Shown here piece after piece: positions 8,669 to 20,234 of a DNA stretch of 64,000 bases. Origin of the DNA: Timema cristinae. Its lineage: Eukaryota; Arthropoda; Insecta; Phasmatodea; Timematidae. The position numbers and the translations under genes are program-made. Under the pieces are notes generated by a model. That model saw nothing but the letters and a program-made list of their open reading frames with translations. It was not told where the DNA came from and made no database searches. The stretch's first letter is position 1. Every line of letters starts with the position of its first letter. The stretch lies in assembly GCA_039000515.1 (NCBI GenBank), contig JBCFYV010000100.1, forward strand, positions 55,985,433 through 56,049,432. Reading direction: 5' to 3'.

Positions 8669-10317
8669 CAAATATAAAACACACAATACAGGAATTTGTT
8701 ATGTAAAACTGGTTGTGTTTCTACGATGATGGTGTTTCTAGTTCGTGTTTAAAATAAATAAACACCTGTTTCTAGAAACTGTGATTTAAAATCAATAGTA
8801 ATAATATTTATCCGTGTGTTTGTAAAAGTAAAACAACGAATAATGAGAGCACGACACAAAATACTAGGTTTGTTATTTGTTTGTATAACAAATAGTCCCC
8901 AGCACACACAGTTTCTAAATAAAGGTGACCGCTGTTTTGACTAAACTTTAACCAAGTGTCGCAAAGACGACCTTAAAACTTCTCCGGCGCTAAACATAAT
9001 CAGCTTTTACGAATTCGTAATATTTGTACAATTAAACGCTGATGCGCGGTTTGTTAAATCGTTAGATTGTTTAAATCGGTGTTGTGGAGTTTTTTTCGTG
9101 TGTTGTTTGCACTACGTCCTAATGTCCTACTGTATTATAGTTAATTTGGCCACAAACATTTTTTTTATATAAAAACTATAAAAAATACATACCTTAAGGC
9201 GGCCGTCTCGGTCAGCGAGAAAGTATCGATCACTGTCAGGCCACACGGCTTAAAAATACAATGGTCTGTGTCGTTTTCTTTAACCACTCATCTAATTTAC
9301 CTACGCTCATATTTCCTTTCACCTTCACCTACAACCAACCTTTGTCATGTTGATAAAAGAGGGGAGAACGAAACCTATGAAACGTAATACCTCAAAGTAA
9401 AAAGGAAATCTCGCTGTGAGTTCTCATGTATCTTAACATTTTCTGTTGTGAGCCTATCAAAAAATTACTTTATTTATTATAGGAAGGCTAAATCTAGAGC
9501 CCTTTTCTCATAGCTCCACAAATATAGTCAAAAGTCGTTGAAAATGAGCTGATGTCACATTTTCACACATTTGTTTCCTATTTATAAAACTCAAAATTTA
9601 GGGTTGTTAAGAGAAAAGAGTCTTGTTGGAATCTCTCGAATTTATTTTGTTGTGAACTATATTTTGAAATAACGCATTGTAGAACTAAATATTGCGTTTA
9701 AGCTGAGCGTCTGCGAGACAATTTCTCGCTTACCAAGGCGACCATTTTAAGGCTATTAGCCCTTTTCATTTGGCGTGGAAATGCAGAGCCGTGGGAACAA
9801 ACGGTTATCTTCAAGAAGTTTTATTGTTTGCAATTTTCTTTTCGGAAATGGTTTGTTCAAGAATAGAAGCATGTTGATTAAGTTATACTTTTTATATACA
9901 CACCTCCTTTACCATTTTAACAGTGATCAAATATCGATACAATTTACATTTTTCCAATAGAAAACTGCCGGCTTCATAACAAAAAATAAGAAAATGTAAC
10001 CATTAATAAACATCGATATATTATCTTAGAAGGGGTGTTGAAAATATTAACATAAAAATTTCACTCATTCTCGAGAAAACTGATGTTTCCAAACTTAAGA
10101 TTATTCCGCAAGACCTGTCTGGTAGCTAGCGCCATCTACGGTTTACGTGATCCATTTGTTCTTGTTGGCGCGGAAGGATACTTTGGTCGGTTATGAAGCC
10201 ACGCCATCCCTTTCACCCTCCCGCCCACCATCCCGCAAAATAGTTTTTAGACTTGCACTCGACACGGCCAAGGGCCTTAATTTGCTCTACATGCCCCCCG
10301 CCATAGGAAATATATTA
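8669..10317. other. 1.6 kb without identified feature
   Basis: The least repetitive part of the duplicated segment. It contains no frame above 66 codons and no box or array. GC varies, with a slightly GC-richer patch at 8890-9060 and 10100-10300. The two copies are almost identical: the 61-codon frame at 9775 is unchanged at 62800. Exons of a gene cannot be excluded, but nothing shows them. Confidence 0.4.
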
Positions 10318-10610
10318 TTATTATTATATTATTATTATTATTATTAGCACCGCGTCTTACTACCCATTCGGGTTATACGCACTTACGCTAATGTGTAATG
10401 GTGGGTGATTGTGAGATGAAATGGAGGACCTACAGTTTAACGTGGAATCCGAACCACGGTGGCGACCTGGCATTCCCACATTCACAATATGTCTTGTCAG
10501 AGGTGAAGGAAGGGTTTGACCTTCAGATAAATCTGTGCCGGGACCGAGGATTGAACCCCGGCCGCCAGCACAGAAGTCTGACACCTTACCCCTAGACCAC
10601 CAGGTCACCC
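10318..10610 (-). mobile_element. SINE-A, minus strand, full length
   Basis: Begins in (ATT)n and TTAGCACCGCGTCTTACTAC, continues through the body to the reverse B box GGATTGAACCCCGG near 10547, and ends at the reverse head CTAGACCACCAGGTCACCC. The 101-codon minus frame over it is a by-product. Confidence 0.92.
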
Positions 10611-11097
10611 ATAGGAAATATAAACAGTTGAAGAGAGAACTGCGAGAATATTGTGGAGAACACAAGTATGTGGATATCTAGGCGCTGTAGTATGTGGAGA
10701 CCTTAGCTTCTTCCTCTTAAAGAAAAGGGGAGCAAGGTAATTCCCATGTTCCGACCAAAGGAACTGTTTTTATCAACAGCTCGCTAAGAACAGACCTCCC
10801 TTATGTTTTCCATTGCCGAGATTTCACTCGAGAGCGACATAATAAACACCCTAGAGTGGTTCGTTCTCACATTTAAAATCATAAAATGTTACTGATAAGC
10901 GTCTACAAGGTGCTCAAAACGAATTAAAGGGTGTTCAACCTATATAATATGTCAGGGTCAGTAATGTGAAATACCCGGTTATTTATTTTTGTTGTATTTA
11001 CCCGGGTTTTTATCCAAAATTGGTATTTTAGTAGGTATTTATACTTTTTATTCAAGTTTAACTGCTTATTTACACATAAACAGTTTATAAATACTAC
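10611..11097. other. No recognised feature; duplication match ends at window limit
   Basis: Matches 63626-64000 up to position 10988. Whether the duplication continues past this cannot be seen from this window. Confidence 0.45.
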
Positions 11098-11345
11098 CTG
11101 CTTCGGTGACCGCATGATCTAACGCGCCACTCTCGCAGTAGACTAGACTGCTGATGACGGGGAGATCGAGGTTCGAATCTCGGTCGGGTGTGCTGAGGGT
11201 GGTTTTTCCAAAATGGTTTTAAAACCTCCACGTAAATTCGGATACACTTCCTCTAAATATAACCTTTATAACCACTAAAACCATTAGCGTAATTAGTACA
11301 CAAGCATATAACCAACACGGGTAGTAAGACGCGGTGCTAAAAATA
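11098..11345 (+). mobile_element. SINE-B, full length
   Basis: Head CTTCGGTGACCGCATGATCT, B box GAGGTTCGAATCTCGG at 11168-11183, CTTCCTCTAAATATAACC body, and tail GCATATAACCAACACGGGTA then GTAAGACGCGGTGCTAAA. It is one of the best preserved SINE-B copies here. Confidence 0.92.
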
Positions 11346-12105
11346 AAATTATTCATGACATGATGACTAAACGGAATAGTATGAAACATATTGTAATGAA
11401 AAAATAAGGATTTAGCTCAATATTTTTAAAAGTCAGTATTTCAAGATGATTAGTAGGACAGTTGCTAAATCTGAGCCCATTCAATGATTTAAAAAAAATA
11501 CCGGTACATCAATACAAGTGAAAAAAAACACAATAATCACTTTTCATCCAGCATGGCCATTTCCTCTCTGTGTACAGTTTTCTCGTGATGAAGGAAAACC
11601 ATTACAATTTACACCTTTATATGAAAAATAAACTTTTATTTAAATCAAAATAGTTTTCTATGCATAGGCCTACTCATTAATTTACGATACTAAAGAGATA
11701 TCAGAGCCCTTTAGTATCTTATGACGTTAATGTTCTATTCATCTGAATAGGAAAGTGAGTCAGACACTTCGTGATCAGAATCACTTGGGATTGATTCATC
11801 TTCAAATGATTCTGTTTCTGAATCTACTTTTCTATTTTGATGTTTCTTTTCAATCTTTATGACTTTTCTTGTCTTCTAGCATTCTAAACTTCGTATATAT
11901 GTTACTGGGCTCATGTTCATCTATACCTGCTTCGGGAATAGGATTTTTGAGTTAACCATTTCCATTCTTTTAACAAATAGTTTAACTTTGCAGCCATTTC
12001 TGATGTCATGCGATTTTTCTATTTTACTGTGGATACAGCTGAATCTGCTGAGTGATCTTTCTCTTTTAAATTTGACCTTGAAAGTTATTTAAGATAATTC
12101 ATGTA
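11346..12105. other. No recognised feature
   Basis: AT-rich with poly-A runs. No open frame, no array, no pol III boxes. Confidence 0.45.
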
Positions 12106-12325
12106 CCGAGGATGGAGAAAAAAAGAATGCCAAAGAGAATGATAGAGATGAAGTATGTAGGGAAAAGACCGTAAGGGAGGCCAGGAAAGATATGGGAGGA
12201 ACAGGTAACAGAAAGTGTGCAAGTGGGAGGAGAAGAATGGAAGCAATTAAAGGAGGAAGATTAGTGGAAGGATATAGGAAGATAGAGGCACTTTACTTAA
12301 CTGACCCTTCCACGCTGGAAACAGT

Positions 12326-12369
<44 letters not shown>
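12106..12369 (+). pseudogene. LINE ORF2 3' end with (GAT)n tail
   Basis: Plus-strand frames read GKRP, stop, then GRPGKIWEEQV, EEWKQLKEE and finally a TLPRWKQL-type end running into about 14 GAT repeats (12325-12367). GRPxxxWEE-type motifs are typical of the C-terminus of non-LTR retrotransposon ORF2. The CTGGAAACAGTTGATGATG end is the same as that of the copies at 1936 and 55050, so all three belong to one family. 5'-truncated with stops; dead. Confidence 0.75.
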
Positions 12370-12370
<1 letters not shown>

Positions 12371-12776
12371 TAGTTCCAACAAAAATTAGTGATACAGTGT
12401 TGTTAAATTATATATTTTGTAAACACCCAAATTTAGGATGGGTATTTAAGAATTGGGTAGGTAGGTACCCATTTACCTTACCCACAGGTTATCTACTCAA
12501 TCCACATCAGTGATCAGGGCTGCCACTCTTTTCTTAATAGCCTACCAAATTCCCTTAGTAGTTTTTCAGGTTTTACAGAAGGAGTTCCCATTTGTTCAGA
12601 CAACTTAAATTGAAACAAAGAAAGTAATAAAATTCAGCGTTGACCACAACAAAGATGTGTTTGTATTTTCTCAAGAGTTTTTCATACGAAAATCGGATTG
12701 TTTTATCCGTATACCCCGGACGGGTAGTAAGATACGTTAGCAGACGCCCTTAACTAAAGGGGGCTACCAGTATAGT
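12370..12776. other. No recognised feature
   Basis: AT-rich. CCCGGACGGGTAGTAAGATA at about 12715 resembles a SINE tail and may be the end of an eroded copy. Confidence 0.4.
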
Positions 12777-12975
12777 AAGAAACCCTTCCTTCACCTCTGA
12801 CAAGACATCTTGTGAAAGTGGGGAATGCCAGGCCTCCACCGTGGTTCGGATCCCTCGTTAAACTGTAGGTTCTTCATTTCATCACACAATCACCCTACCA
12901 TTTCACATTAGCGTAAGTGCGTATAACCCGAACGGGTAGTAAGACGCGGTGCTAATAATAATAATAATAATAATA
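12777..12975 (+). mobile_element. SINE-A, 5'-truncated
   Basis: Starts at AAACCCTTCCTTCACCTCTG, so the tRNA head is missing. Body and tail are clean: CGTATAACCCGAACGGGTAG, TAAGACGCGGTGC, then (TAA)n of about 9 repeats. 5' truncation with an intact tail is what target-primed reverse transcription produces. Confidence 0.9.
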
Positions 12976-13186
12976 ACAGTATAGTAAGAGTCTTACAACC
13001 TCTTGTGTGGTCCCTAATACTGGTGAGTTCAAGTGGCTTACGTCTTACAGGAGGTTTGACATGGCTGCTGTCCCGACATGCACCCCGGTGTGTTAATCAC
13101 ACATACACACATACACACCCTCTTGGAGTGCTAATACAAGGTCATGTTTCTTTTTTTAAAGTTATTCGATAAAAGAAATCTGATGT

Positions 13187-13406
13187 ACAGTAGCCCCATG
13201 GCTTCTTTGGTGCTGACTGACAGCTTTGAAAAGTTACCAGACCAAATTATGTATCCCTACACTGAACCATATGATCTGCAAAAACATGTGTTTAGCAGCT
13301 GTCACTTCTGACAGTCAAAATTTAGGTATATACCTAAATGTTGACTGTCAGAAGTCAGCTGTTAGCTGTCAGTCAGCACCAAAGAAGCCATGGCGCTACT
13401 GTAGAT
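13187..13406. mobile_element. Mariner-type MITE, copy 1
   Basis: TIRs of about 40 bp: TACAGTAGCCCCATGGCTTC at the left, and the inverse GAAGCCATGGCGCTACTGTA at the right. TA at each outer edge fits a TA target site, the hallmark of IS630/Tc1/mariner elements. A second, internal palindrome (GACAGTCAAAATTTAGGTAT against ATACCTAAATGTTGACTGTC) lies in the right half. No transposase frame. The second copy is at 34368. Confidence 0.85.
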
Positions 13407-13837
13407 CTAATTGGTTGATCTATCAAAGATGTTTTATAAAATAAAATATTGGACAAATCTTGCATATTTTTTTTTACATTATTGAACATGTGCTTAAGTT
13501 TTATCAAGGAAAATGACGACATTTTCAACATAAACAGTTAAAAATGAAATCAAGTGCAGTGTTATCTGATTATTTTATTGTTCTTATGGACCTGTATGTT
13601 TTATCAACTATGCGGGTACATTTCATCTGCTTTATATCTTACTCTTTAACCGATTGAGTAATGCATCAACAAATAGACTGGGGCGGGTATCCTCAAATTT
13701 GGTCAAAATCGTTGTGGCAGAGTTTGACCTATTGAGAGACCTTGCTTCAAATCCAGTTGGGGGTTGAAATATACAATAAAATTTTCGTAGAAAGGGCCAT
13801 TTATAAAATACAAACATTTTTACGGTTATCATTGATA
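13407..13837. other. No recognised feature
   Basis: AT-rich. A B-box-like reversed element (CTTGCTTCAAATCCAG, 13741-13756) is too weak to call a SINE. Confidence 0.4.
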
Positions 13838-14722
13838 ACATTTTAATATATTAATATTGTTATTCTATAGGGTATTGTTAATATATATTCAAAAGTTAAA
13901 GCTGCAGATCACATGACTTGACGTATGACTATATGAAAGTAGCTCTAATAACTTTTGTCGTCAGATAAGGGCCTTCCTATGAAAATTGGACTGTAATATT
14001 CACTTCGTTACGAAAGTAAGAGAAAAGAATGTGCCCGAAATTTTTAAATTTCAAAAATACTCAAAAGAAAAGTCGTAAGTACAGGAAAGTGCAATTTCTT
14101 TCAACATCTAACTTATTTCTGGAGTTTTACAAAAACTTATTTAATTTTTTTTCATATAAAAGCGTTTACTTTTGAGAATTTTACTTCGGTGAATTGAGGG
14201 GGTCAGGGCAAAAAACATGATATCCCTTATTGATTTAGATGGGGTATTTTCATTATTTAAAAGTTTATAAAATCCTTAAATCTAGCTATAAAAAATAAGT
14301 AAAAATATTCAAGGATATTAGTTATCCTTGTGGTTTTGACTGGTTATAAAAAACTTGTAGTTCAAGTGGTATGCAACCAGAAATTACTTCTAACATATTT
14401 TTTTTCGTCAAATGAGGGTTATCATGTTTTTGCCCCGACTCCATCAATTTATCGATGCTATTAAGACAGGATTCCCGATTCCATAAAAAAAGTGGTCAAT
14501 TTCTATTTTAAAAAAACAACTTAGAACGGTAGATCTACACAAAAATCACAAAACGTTTTTAAATAACTCTGAACTTCCCTACAGTCCAATCCTTACATTA
14601 CAACTAAAATGGTTACTAGATCTACTTTCATGTGTTCATACGCCAAGTCATGTGATCTGCTTCTCTCATTTTTAATATATATTGTCAATACATATAAAAT
14701 AACAATAACATAATAAAATGTC
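13838..14722. mobile_element. ~880-bp foldback element, long imperfect palindrome
   Basis: The outer arms pair over about 170 bp. The left arm has ATTGTTAATATATATTCAAA, then GCAGATCACATGACTTGACG, and GAAAATTGGACTGTAAT. The right arm's reverse complement has TATTGACAATATATATTAAA, GCAGATCACATGACTTGGCG and AAGGATTGGACTGTAGG. Inner arms also pair: GGTCAGGGCAAAAAACATGA at 14201 against TCATGTTTTTGCCCCGACTC at 14422. The whole element could fold into one hairpin centred near 14300. No transposase frame. Arm fragments recur at 17985 and 49880. Confidence 0.8.
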
Positions 14723-16159
14723 TTCAATTTTAAACCAAAAATACGGGTTTGTATTTACGAAAGGAAAACTCATGCAGGCTGGAAACAGTAATGAATGTAA
14801 AAAGAAAAAATTAAAGGGCTATTTCTGTGAAAATCGAATCGTACTTCCATTTACATGTTGAAAAATAACGATTACAAACACACTTAAATTTCACACCTGT
14901 TGGCGTCGTTATAAAACTCGTTTTCGCTTTCATACCGGTCATGCTAGGGTAGAGAATTATCATCACATAAAACGTTAAAAGAGAATCTGTTCTTCTTCGA
15001 GACCGAAACAATTCGTTACCCAACTAATCATAAGTTAACGCAGTGTGGTCTCGACCAATTGTTGCAACAGATAATCAGAATGAAAGAGAACCAAATAAGT
15101 AAGAAAAAAAAACACTCTCATAATGAATTCAAACGAACTTACGGTTTCGAAATTCCAGATGATATTTCTTTTCCCTGAGAGTCCAGTTTTTTACACCTAT
15201 ATTTGTTGGAACTTAATTATAATTTCTTGAAACTATCGATATATATGTATATAGGTGTGGTTATTCAGTTGTCAACAATAAAAACTAAACACGTGTCATT
15301 TATTCCTTTCGCCGAAAATTTTAATTTGGAATGAACGAACACACACAAAAAAAAAGAAGTCGACTGTTTCGATCGATTGGAATATTCCCTCACGCACTTG
15401 TATGTACTCTACACATCACACTAATAACAGGTGTTGGTACTAGACACGCTAAATAATTTCGTCCGGTTTGAAAAGAAAAATATAACGGCTTTGTTAGCGC
15501 AGACAATCACAGAATACCGGTGAATAAACAAAACTTGCAACATCGACCGTTGTCGACACTGGAATGGAGTGGATTGGATGGAATGGAATGGAAAACGTTA
15601 AACAGACTCATGTTTTCTTTCTTCAGGTTCGTCCAGAGTGGAGGGAACCTTCTTTTATTCATTTTTTTTTTCTTTTCGATTTCAATGTCCATTGCACCTC
15701 GCGCGTTCAAAGACTTTAGATTTATAAGAGCAACCACTCTGGTAGCGTTTAGTACGTTTAATGTTTAGTGGAAATATTTTTGAGGGGTACAACGGCTGAA
15801 ATGTAGGTTTATATTGTTTTACGATTGACTTTACTCTTTTCGGATCATACATATTACTTTTAAAATGATATATATGTACCATAAATTTTATAATATGTAT
15901 ATATTTTTTTACAGAGCCATGCTTCTTTCTTTTAACTAAAATAATTATAATATAATTATTATTTAATAATCTGTTTCTTTTATCAAACTTTGTATATTTT
16001 TATTTGTCTAACCAATTTCAAAATGTATTTGATTTCAATCTGATATTCTTAAGAATGTATAATACGAATTGAGTTAAGGGTAAACACAAAATTCTTGCCC
16101 CCAGAAAGTCAATTTATCTCTTGAAACGAGAGATTTGTTCCAAATATAGACCTATCGTT
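14723..16159. other. No gene recognised; GGAAT-like run at 15559-15594
   Basis: AT-rich DNA. At 15559-15594 imperfect GGAAT/GGAGT/GGATT pentamers occur in tandem. Overlapping 66-82-codon frames on both strands around 15507-15882 are low-complexity and mutually exclusive. I see no support for coding. Confidence 0.4.
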
Positions 16160-16235
16160 ATACTTTTTTTGCTCCCCTGGGAATTGAACTCAAGACCTTA
16201 CTATATTGTCAGATGTAATATTGGCTTGAAAAAGG
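16160..16235 (-). mobile_element. Possible tRNA-like SINE head, minus strand
   Basis: The reverse complement contains GAGTTCAATTCCCAGG, which fits a pol III B box. An A box is not convincing. Could be chance. Confidence 0.3.
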
Positions 16236-17170
16236 GTATCGACATTTTTTTATGGTAAGACATATTACCATAATTACAGTATTGGCTGCATTGGCTGCAT
16301 GGTTTGTGTGATGGGCTCCAATCTCAATGTCTAGGGCTTTATCATGGACAAGCTGAAATAAGGGTGCATTTTTTTTTATCCAACCAGAAATTTTCTATAA
16401 TTTTTCCATGCAAACGCTGGTTCGTCTTCTTAAAACTATTCACTACTCGTCCTGTTTCAAAGCTAGATAAGACCTTGATAGTATTTATAGTACTAAATAA
16501 AACCAAAACATATTTTACTATTTAATACAAACGGTTAAATAAATTTGTTAAACACCCCCAGCCCCCCCCCTGGAGTTCAACCTCTCCTCCCCCCAAAATT
16601 TTATAAACAATGTATATATGGCTTTATTTATGGTTTAAATCATATCAAAATTAAGATACAAGTACAAATTAAAGGACTGTGATACCATAAAAAAAACGAT
16701 TCTGAGAGCTTCTAAAGGTGTTTAACATTAAAAAAAAATTCTATCCTACGACAATTGGAGGGATGTGCACGCCAACCCCCCCCCCCCTCCCCCCCTGAAA
16801 TTATTGGCTGGCTACGGCCTTGCTTAAATATAAATTATATCTTATTTATGATAAAAATCGAACTCGCCTTTTTCAATAGTTTTTTTTTTCTTCGACGCAA
16901 TGGAAAGTGTGGTATCTTGGATACTTGTGTTCTTTGACAGTTACCTGTTTCAAAGTCGGGCGGCTGCGGAGGGAGAAAAAAAAAGGTAACGCGGATGCAT
17001 CCATAAGGCTGGTAATGAACTTCGGCAATGTTCGGATAAGTTCGGTTGTGGGCTTCGCGGAGGATATGGGTGGGGGAGTGTAATTAGTAAGACATCGTTA
17101 CTTAGAAAAAAATAAGTTTCAAATTGAATATATCTTTGGTGGATTTCCAAAATTTAATCGTTTTGATGGT
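16236..17170. other. No gene; poly-C/poly-A tracts
   Basis: C runs at about 16555-16570 and 16775-16795. Nothing coding recognised. Confidence 0.4.
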
Positions 17171-17174
17171 TTTG

Positions 17175-17255
17175 GAATCCGACTCCAAAACTCATTAGGT
17201 AGTCCACTCTTAACTTTAAAAATAAGGGTCCCGGATTTGATTCCCGACATGGCTG
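17175..17255 (+). mobile_element. Possible tRNA-like SINE head
   Basis: GTCCCGGATTTGATTCCCGA at about 17228 is a good B-box arm, and CATTAGGTAGTCCACTC upstream is a possible anticodon-arm region. No A box certain and no tail recognised. Confidence 0.35.
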
Positions 17256-17484
17256 AAAAGTTTGTTATTGATGAAATCGGGGCTTCCCATTTTAAAAAGA
17301 TGAATTGACGTTCGGGGGATAAATGTTGCACTTCTTCAATAATTAATTTAGTTAGTAAGTCATGCATTAACATAATCAATTAGTTTAGAAAGGGCTTGTT
17401 AAATACAATTATGTTATGACTTTACAGTCCGGGAAATGAGATATGAGAAAAGTAAAAAATTAAAGAAGTGTGCCGGCATTTGCG

Positions 17485-17595
17485 GGATGAGTTAAACCAT
17501 TCAAAAGAGATAAAAACTCATGTCAGTCAGTTCGGGATTCAAACCCCGATATCACATCACCATCAATACCAGACAAGACGAATCTGACGCCTTTC
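17485..17595 (-). mobile_element. tRNA-like SINE head, minus strand
   Basis: The reverse complement reads ...ATCGGGGTTTGAATCCCGAAC, a sound B-box arm with a paired T-stem, about 70 bp from GGCGTCAGATTCGTCTTGTC at the head end. Diverged; family uncertain. Confidence 0.45.
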
Positions 17596-17604
17596 CTATT
17601 TGTA

Positions 17605-17815
17605 TTATTAGCCCGCATAGGTGGGCACGTGGGCTAGACGTCAGGCTCACCGAGTCTAGTTTTCCGGAGATGGGAGTTTGGAGTTCAAATTCCTAAATTG
17701 TTTTCCACCCTTCCACTACACGAATGCAAATGCATTTAATATGAATTTGACCTTTCTTATCTCTACCCCATTAGCGCAATCGAAATGTGGACAGTCTGGA
17801 TGGGTAGTAGCTAAG
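17605..17815 (+). mobile_element. Diverged SINE-B-like element
   Basis: The order of segments fits SINE-B: head CCCGCATAGGTGGGCACGTG, CCGAGTCTAGTTTTCCGGAG, B-box remnant TGGAGTTCAAATTCC, a CCACCCTTCCACTAC stretch, CCCCATTAGCGCAATCG, and GGATGGGTAGTAG in the tail region. It is the oldest-looking copy of this set. Confidence 0.5.
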
Positions 17816-17984
17816 TGAGAAAAAATGACTTTTAAAAAACATTCACATTAAAACAACTATCGTTATAAAATGGTTTCACAAACGAAAGTCAAACACTCAA
17901 AGGCTTAAAAATATACAGACAACTTTTTTCTTAAAAAGGTCTTTAAAAGTACAAAAATATGAGAACATTGCTAACATTTTACTA
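17816..17984. other. No recognised feature
   Basis: AT-rich spacer before the foldback fragment. Confidence 0.4.
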
Positions 17985-18090
17985 TACTATTATTAGTGTT
18001 ATTTTTAAATTATTTATAATAGCTATAAAAAATTATAGCTGCGGATCACATAAATTGACGTATGAATACGCGAAAGTAGGTCTAGTTACT
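17985..18090 (+). mobile_element. Foldback-element arm, seed of the 51-bp array
   Basis: GCTGCGGATCACATAAATTG, ACGTATGAATACGCGAAAGT and then CTGTCAGATAAGGTTACTCC and GAAAATTGGACTGTAAT match the left arm of the element at 13838 in order and orientation. The array unit starts directly out of this arm. Confidence 0.7.
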
Positions 18091-19615
18091 TTTCTACCTG
18101 TCAGATAAGGTTACTCCTATGAAAATTGGACTGTAATAACTTTTCTACCTGTCAGCTAAGGTTATCCCTATGAAAATTGGATTGTAGTAAATTTTATGGT
18201 TTTCATATAGCGTTCTTATTATGAAAGTTGGACTATAGAAGTTTTTATAGTTGTCAGATAATATTATTCCTATGAAAGTTGGACTATAATAGCTTTTATA
18301 GTTGTCAGATAAGATTATTCCTATGAAAGTTGGACTATAATAGCTTTTATAGTTGTCAGATAAGGTTATTCCTATGAAAGTTGGACAATATTAACTTTTA
18401 TAGTTGTCAGATAAGATTATTCCTATGAAAGTTGGACTATATTAACTTTATAGTTGTCAGATAAGGTTATTCCTATGAAAGTTGGACTATATTGACTTTT
18501 ATAGTTGTCAGATAAGATTATTCCTATGAAAGTTGGACTATATTAACTTTTATAGTTGTCAGATAAGGTTATTCCTATGAAAGTTGGACTATATTAACTT
18601 TTATAGTTGTCAGATAAGATTATTCCTATGAAAGTTGGACTATATTAACTTTTATAGTTGTCAGATAAGGTTATTCCTATGAAAGTTGGACTATATTAAC
18701 TTTTATAGTTGTCAGATAAGATTATTCCTATGAAAGTTGGACTATATTAACTTTTATAGTTGTCAGATAAGGTTATTCCTATGAAAGTTGGACTATATTA
18801 ACTTTTATAGTGGTCAGATAAGATTATTCCTATGAAAGTTGGACTATAATAGCTTTTATAGTTGTCAGATAAGATTATTCCTATGAAAGTTGGACTATAA
18901 TAGCTTTTATAGTTGTCAGATAAGGTTATTCCTATGAAAGTTGGACTATATTGACTTTTATAGTTGTCAGATAAGATTATTCCTATGAAAGTTGGACTAT
19001 ATTAACTTTTATAGTTGTCAGATAAGGTTATTCCTATGAAAGTTGGACTATATTAACTTTATAGTTGTCAGATAAGGTTATTCTATGAAAGTTGGACTAT
19101 ATTAACTTTTATAGTTGTCAGATAAGATTATTCCTATGAAAGTTGGACTATATTAACTTTTATAGTTGTCAGATAAGGTTATTCCTATGAAAATTGGACT
19201 ATATTAACTTTTATAGTTGTCAGATAAGGTTATTCCTATGAAAGTTGGACTATATTAACTTTTATAGTTGTCAGATAAGCATATTCCTATGAAAGTTGGA
19301 CTATATTAACTTTTATAGTTGTCAGATAAGGTTATTCCTATGAAAGTTGGACTATATTAACTTTTATAGTTGTCAGATAAGGTTATTCCTATGAAAATTG
19401 GACTATATTAACTTTTATAGTTGTCAGATAAGGTAATTCCTATGACAATTGGACTGTAGTAGCTTTTATAGTTTTCAGATAACGTTCTTACTATGAAAGT
19501 TCGACTATAGAAGTTTTTCTAGTAGTCATATAATATTATTCCTATCAAAGTTGAACGATAGTATATTTTCTAATTGTCGTATAAGACTCTTCCTATCAAA
19601 TTAGGTCTGTATTCC
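18085..19615. repeat. 51-bp minisatellite, about 29 units
   Basis: The unit contains AGTTGTCAGATAAGGTTATT and CCTATGAAAGTTGGACTATA. Spacing is 51 bp (for example 18301 and 18352). Central units are nearly identical, while the first three and last three are diverged (GTTCTTACTATGAAAGTTCG near 19485), as expected under unequal exchange. GATAAGATT and GATAAGGTT variants alternate between about 18310 and 19030, giving a 102-bp dimer period. Confidence 0.95.
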
Positions 19616-19967
19616 TGAAGGTACCGACGTTTAATGACAGATAATTAACAGATGAAATAAACCACGTTTTACGAAGTTTGACGACGTTACCAAGTTACAT
19701 GAACGGGGGTTATTAACTGCCGCAGCGCTATCTATAACCATCCGAAATTGTTAATCCAACACCCAGAAAGAGAGCAAGTTCACTGATAACTTCTAATCAC
19801 TTAAAAAAAAAACCAAGGTCATGCATGATCTTTTGTGTAGACAAAGATCTCCCTTCTTTTGTTTTTATTTTCCCTTCTAGTTTTTTTTTCTTCCTTCCAC
19901 CGGCAAAGTCCAGAAATTGTCAAGAAGAAAGTGGTGGGTTCATTTTTGTTTGGTCACTGCTTCTTCA
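19616..19967. other. No recognised feature
   Basis: Unique-looking DNA with a run of A and T/C-rich tracts. Nothing coding. Confidence 0.4.
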
Positions 19968-19992
19968 GTAGCTAGTGTTATTATTATTATTA

Positions 19993-20029
<37 letters not shown>

Positions 20030-20234
20030 GCACCGCGTCTTACTACCCGTTCGGGTTATACGCACTTACACTAATGTGTAATGGTAGGGTGATTGTGAGA
20101 TGAAATGGAGGACCTACAGTTTAACGTGGGATCCGAACCACGGTGGAGGCCTGGCATTCCCCACATTCACAAGTTGTGATTAATACACGTCTTGTCAGAG
20201 GTGAAGGAAGGGTTTGGTAAGTAGCTAGTGTTAT
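19968..20234 (-). mobile_element. SINE-A, 5'-truncated, with 14-bp target duplication
   Basis: GTAGCTAGTGTTAT occurs at 19968-19981 and again at 20221-20234, exactly bracketing (ATT)n plus a minus-strand SINE-A tail and body. The insert stops at GAAGGGTTTGGTAA, so the tRNA head is absent. The host DNA on the right continues as a SINE-B body. Confidence 0.9.

Larger units (their letters stand above)
1..10988. repeat. Left copy of a ~9.4-kb direct duplication
   Basis: This stretch matches 54630-64000 in the same orientation, base for base over long runs (for example 1 with 54630, 9775 with 62800, 10988 with 64000). The offset is about 53.1 kb at 2 kb and about 53.0 kb at 11 kb. Differences are scattered substitutions and short indels; two ~200-bp samples show about 0-1% substitutions. 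The large length differences are in tandem repeats: the 62-bp array (about 27 units here, about 4 there) and the 50-bp repeat at 5834. The left edge lies outside the window. It may be a true segmental duplication or two haplotypes laid end to end by scaffolding. Confidence 0.95.

Noticed and set aside
15559..15594. Pericentromeric GGAAT satellite
   Set aside because: Only about seven imperfect pentamers; too short to mean anything.
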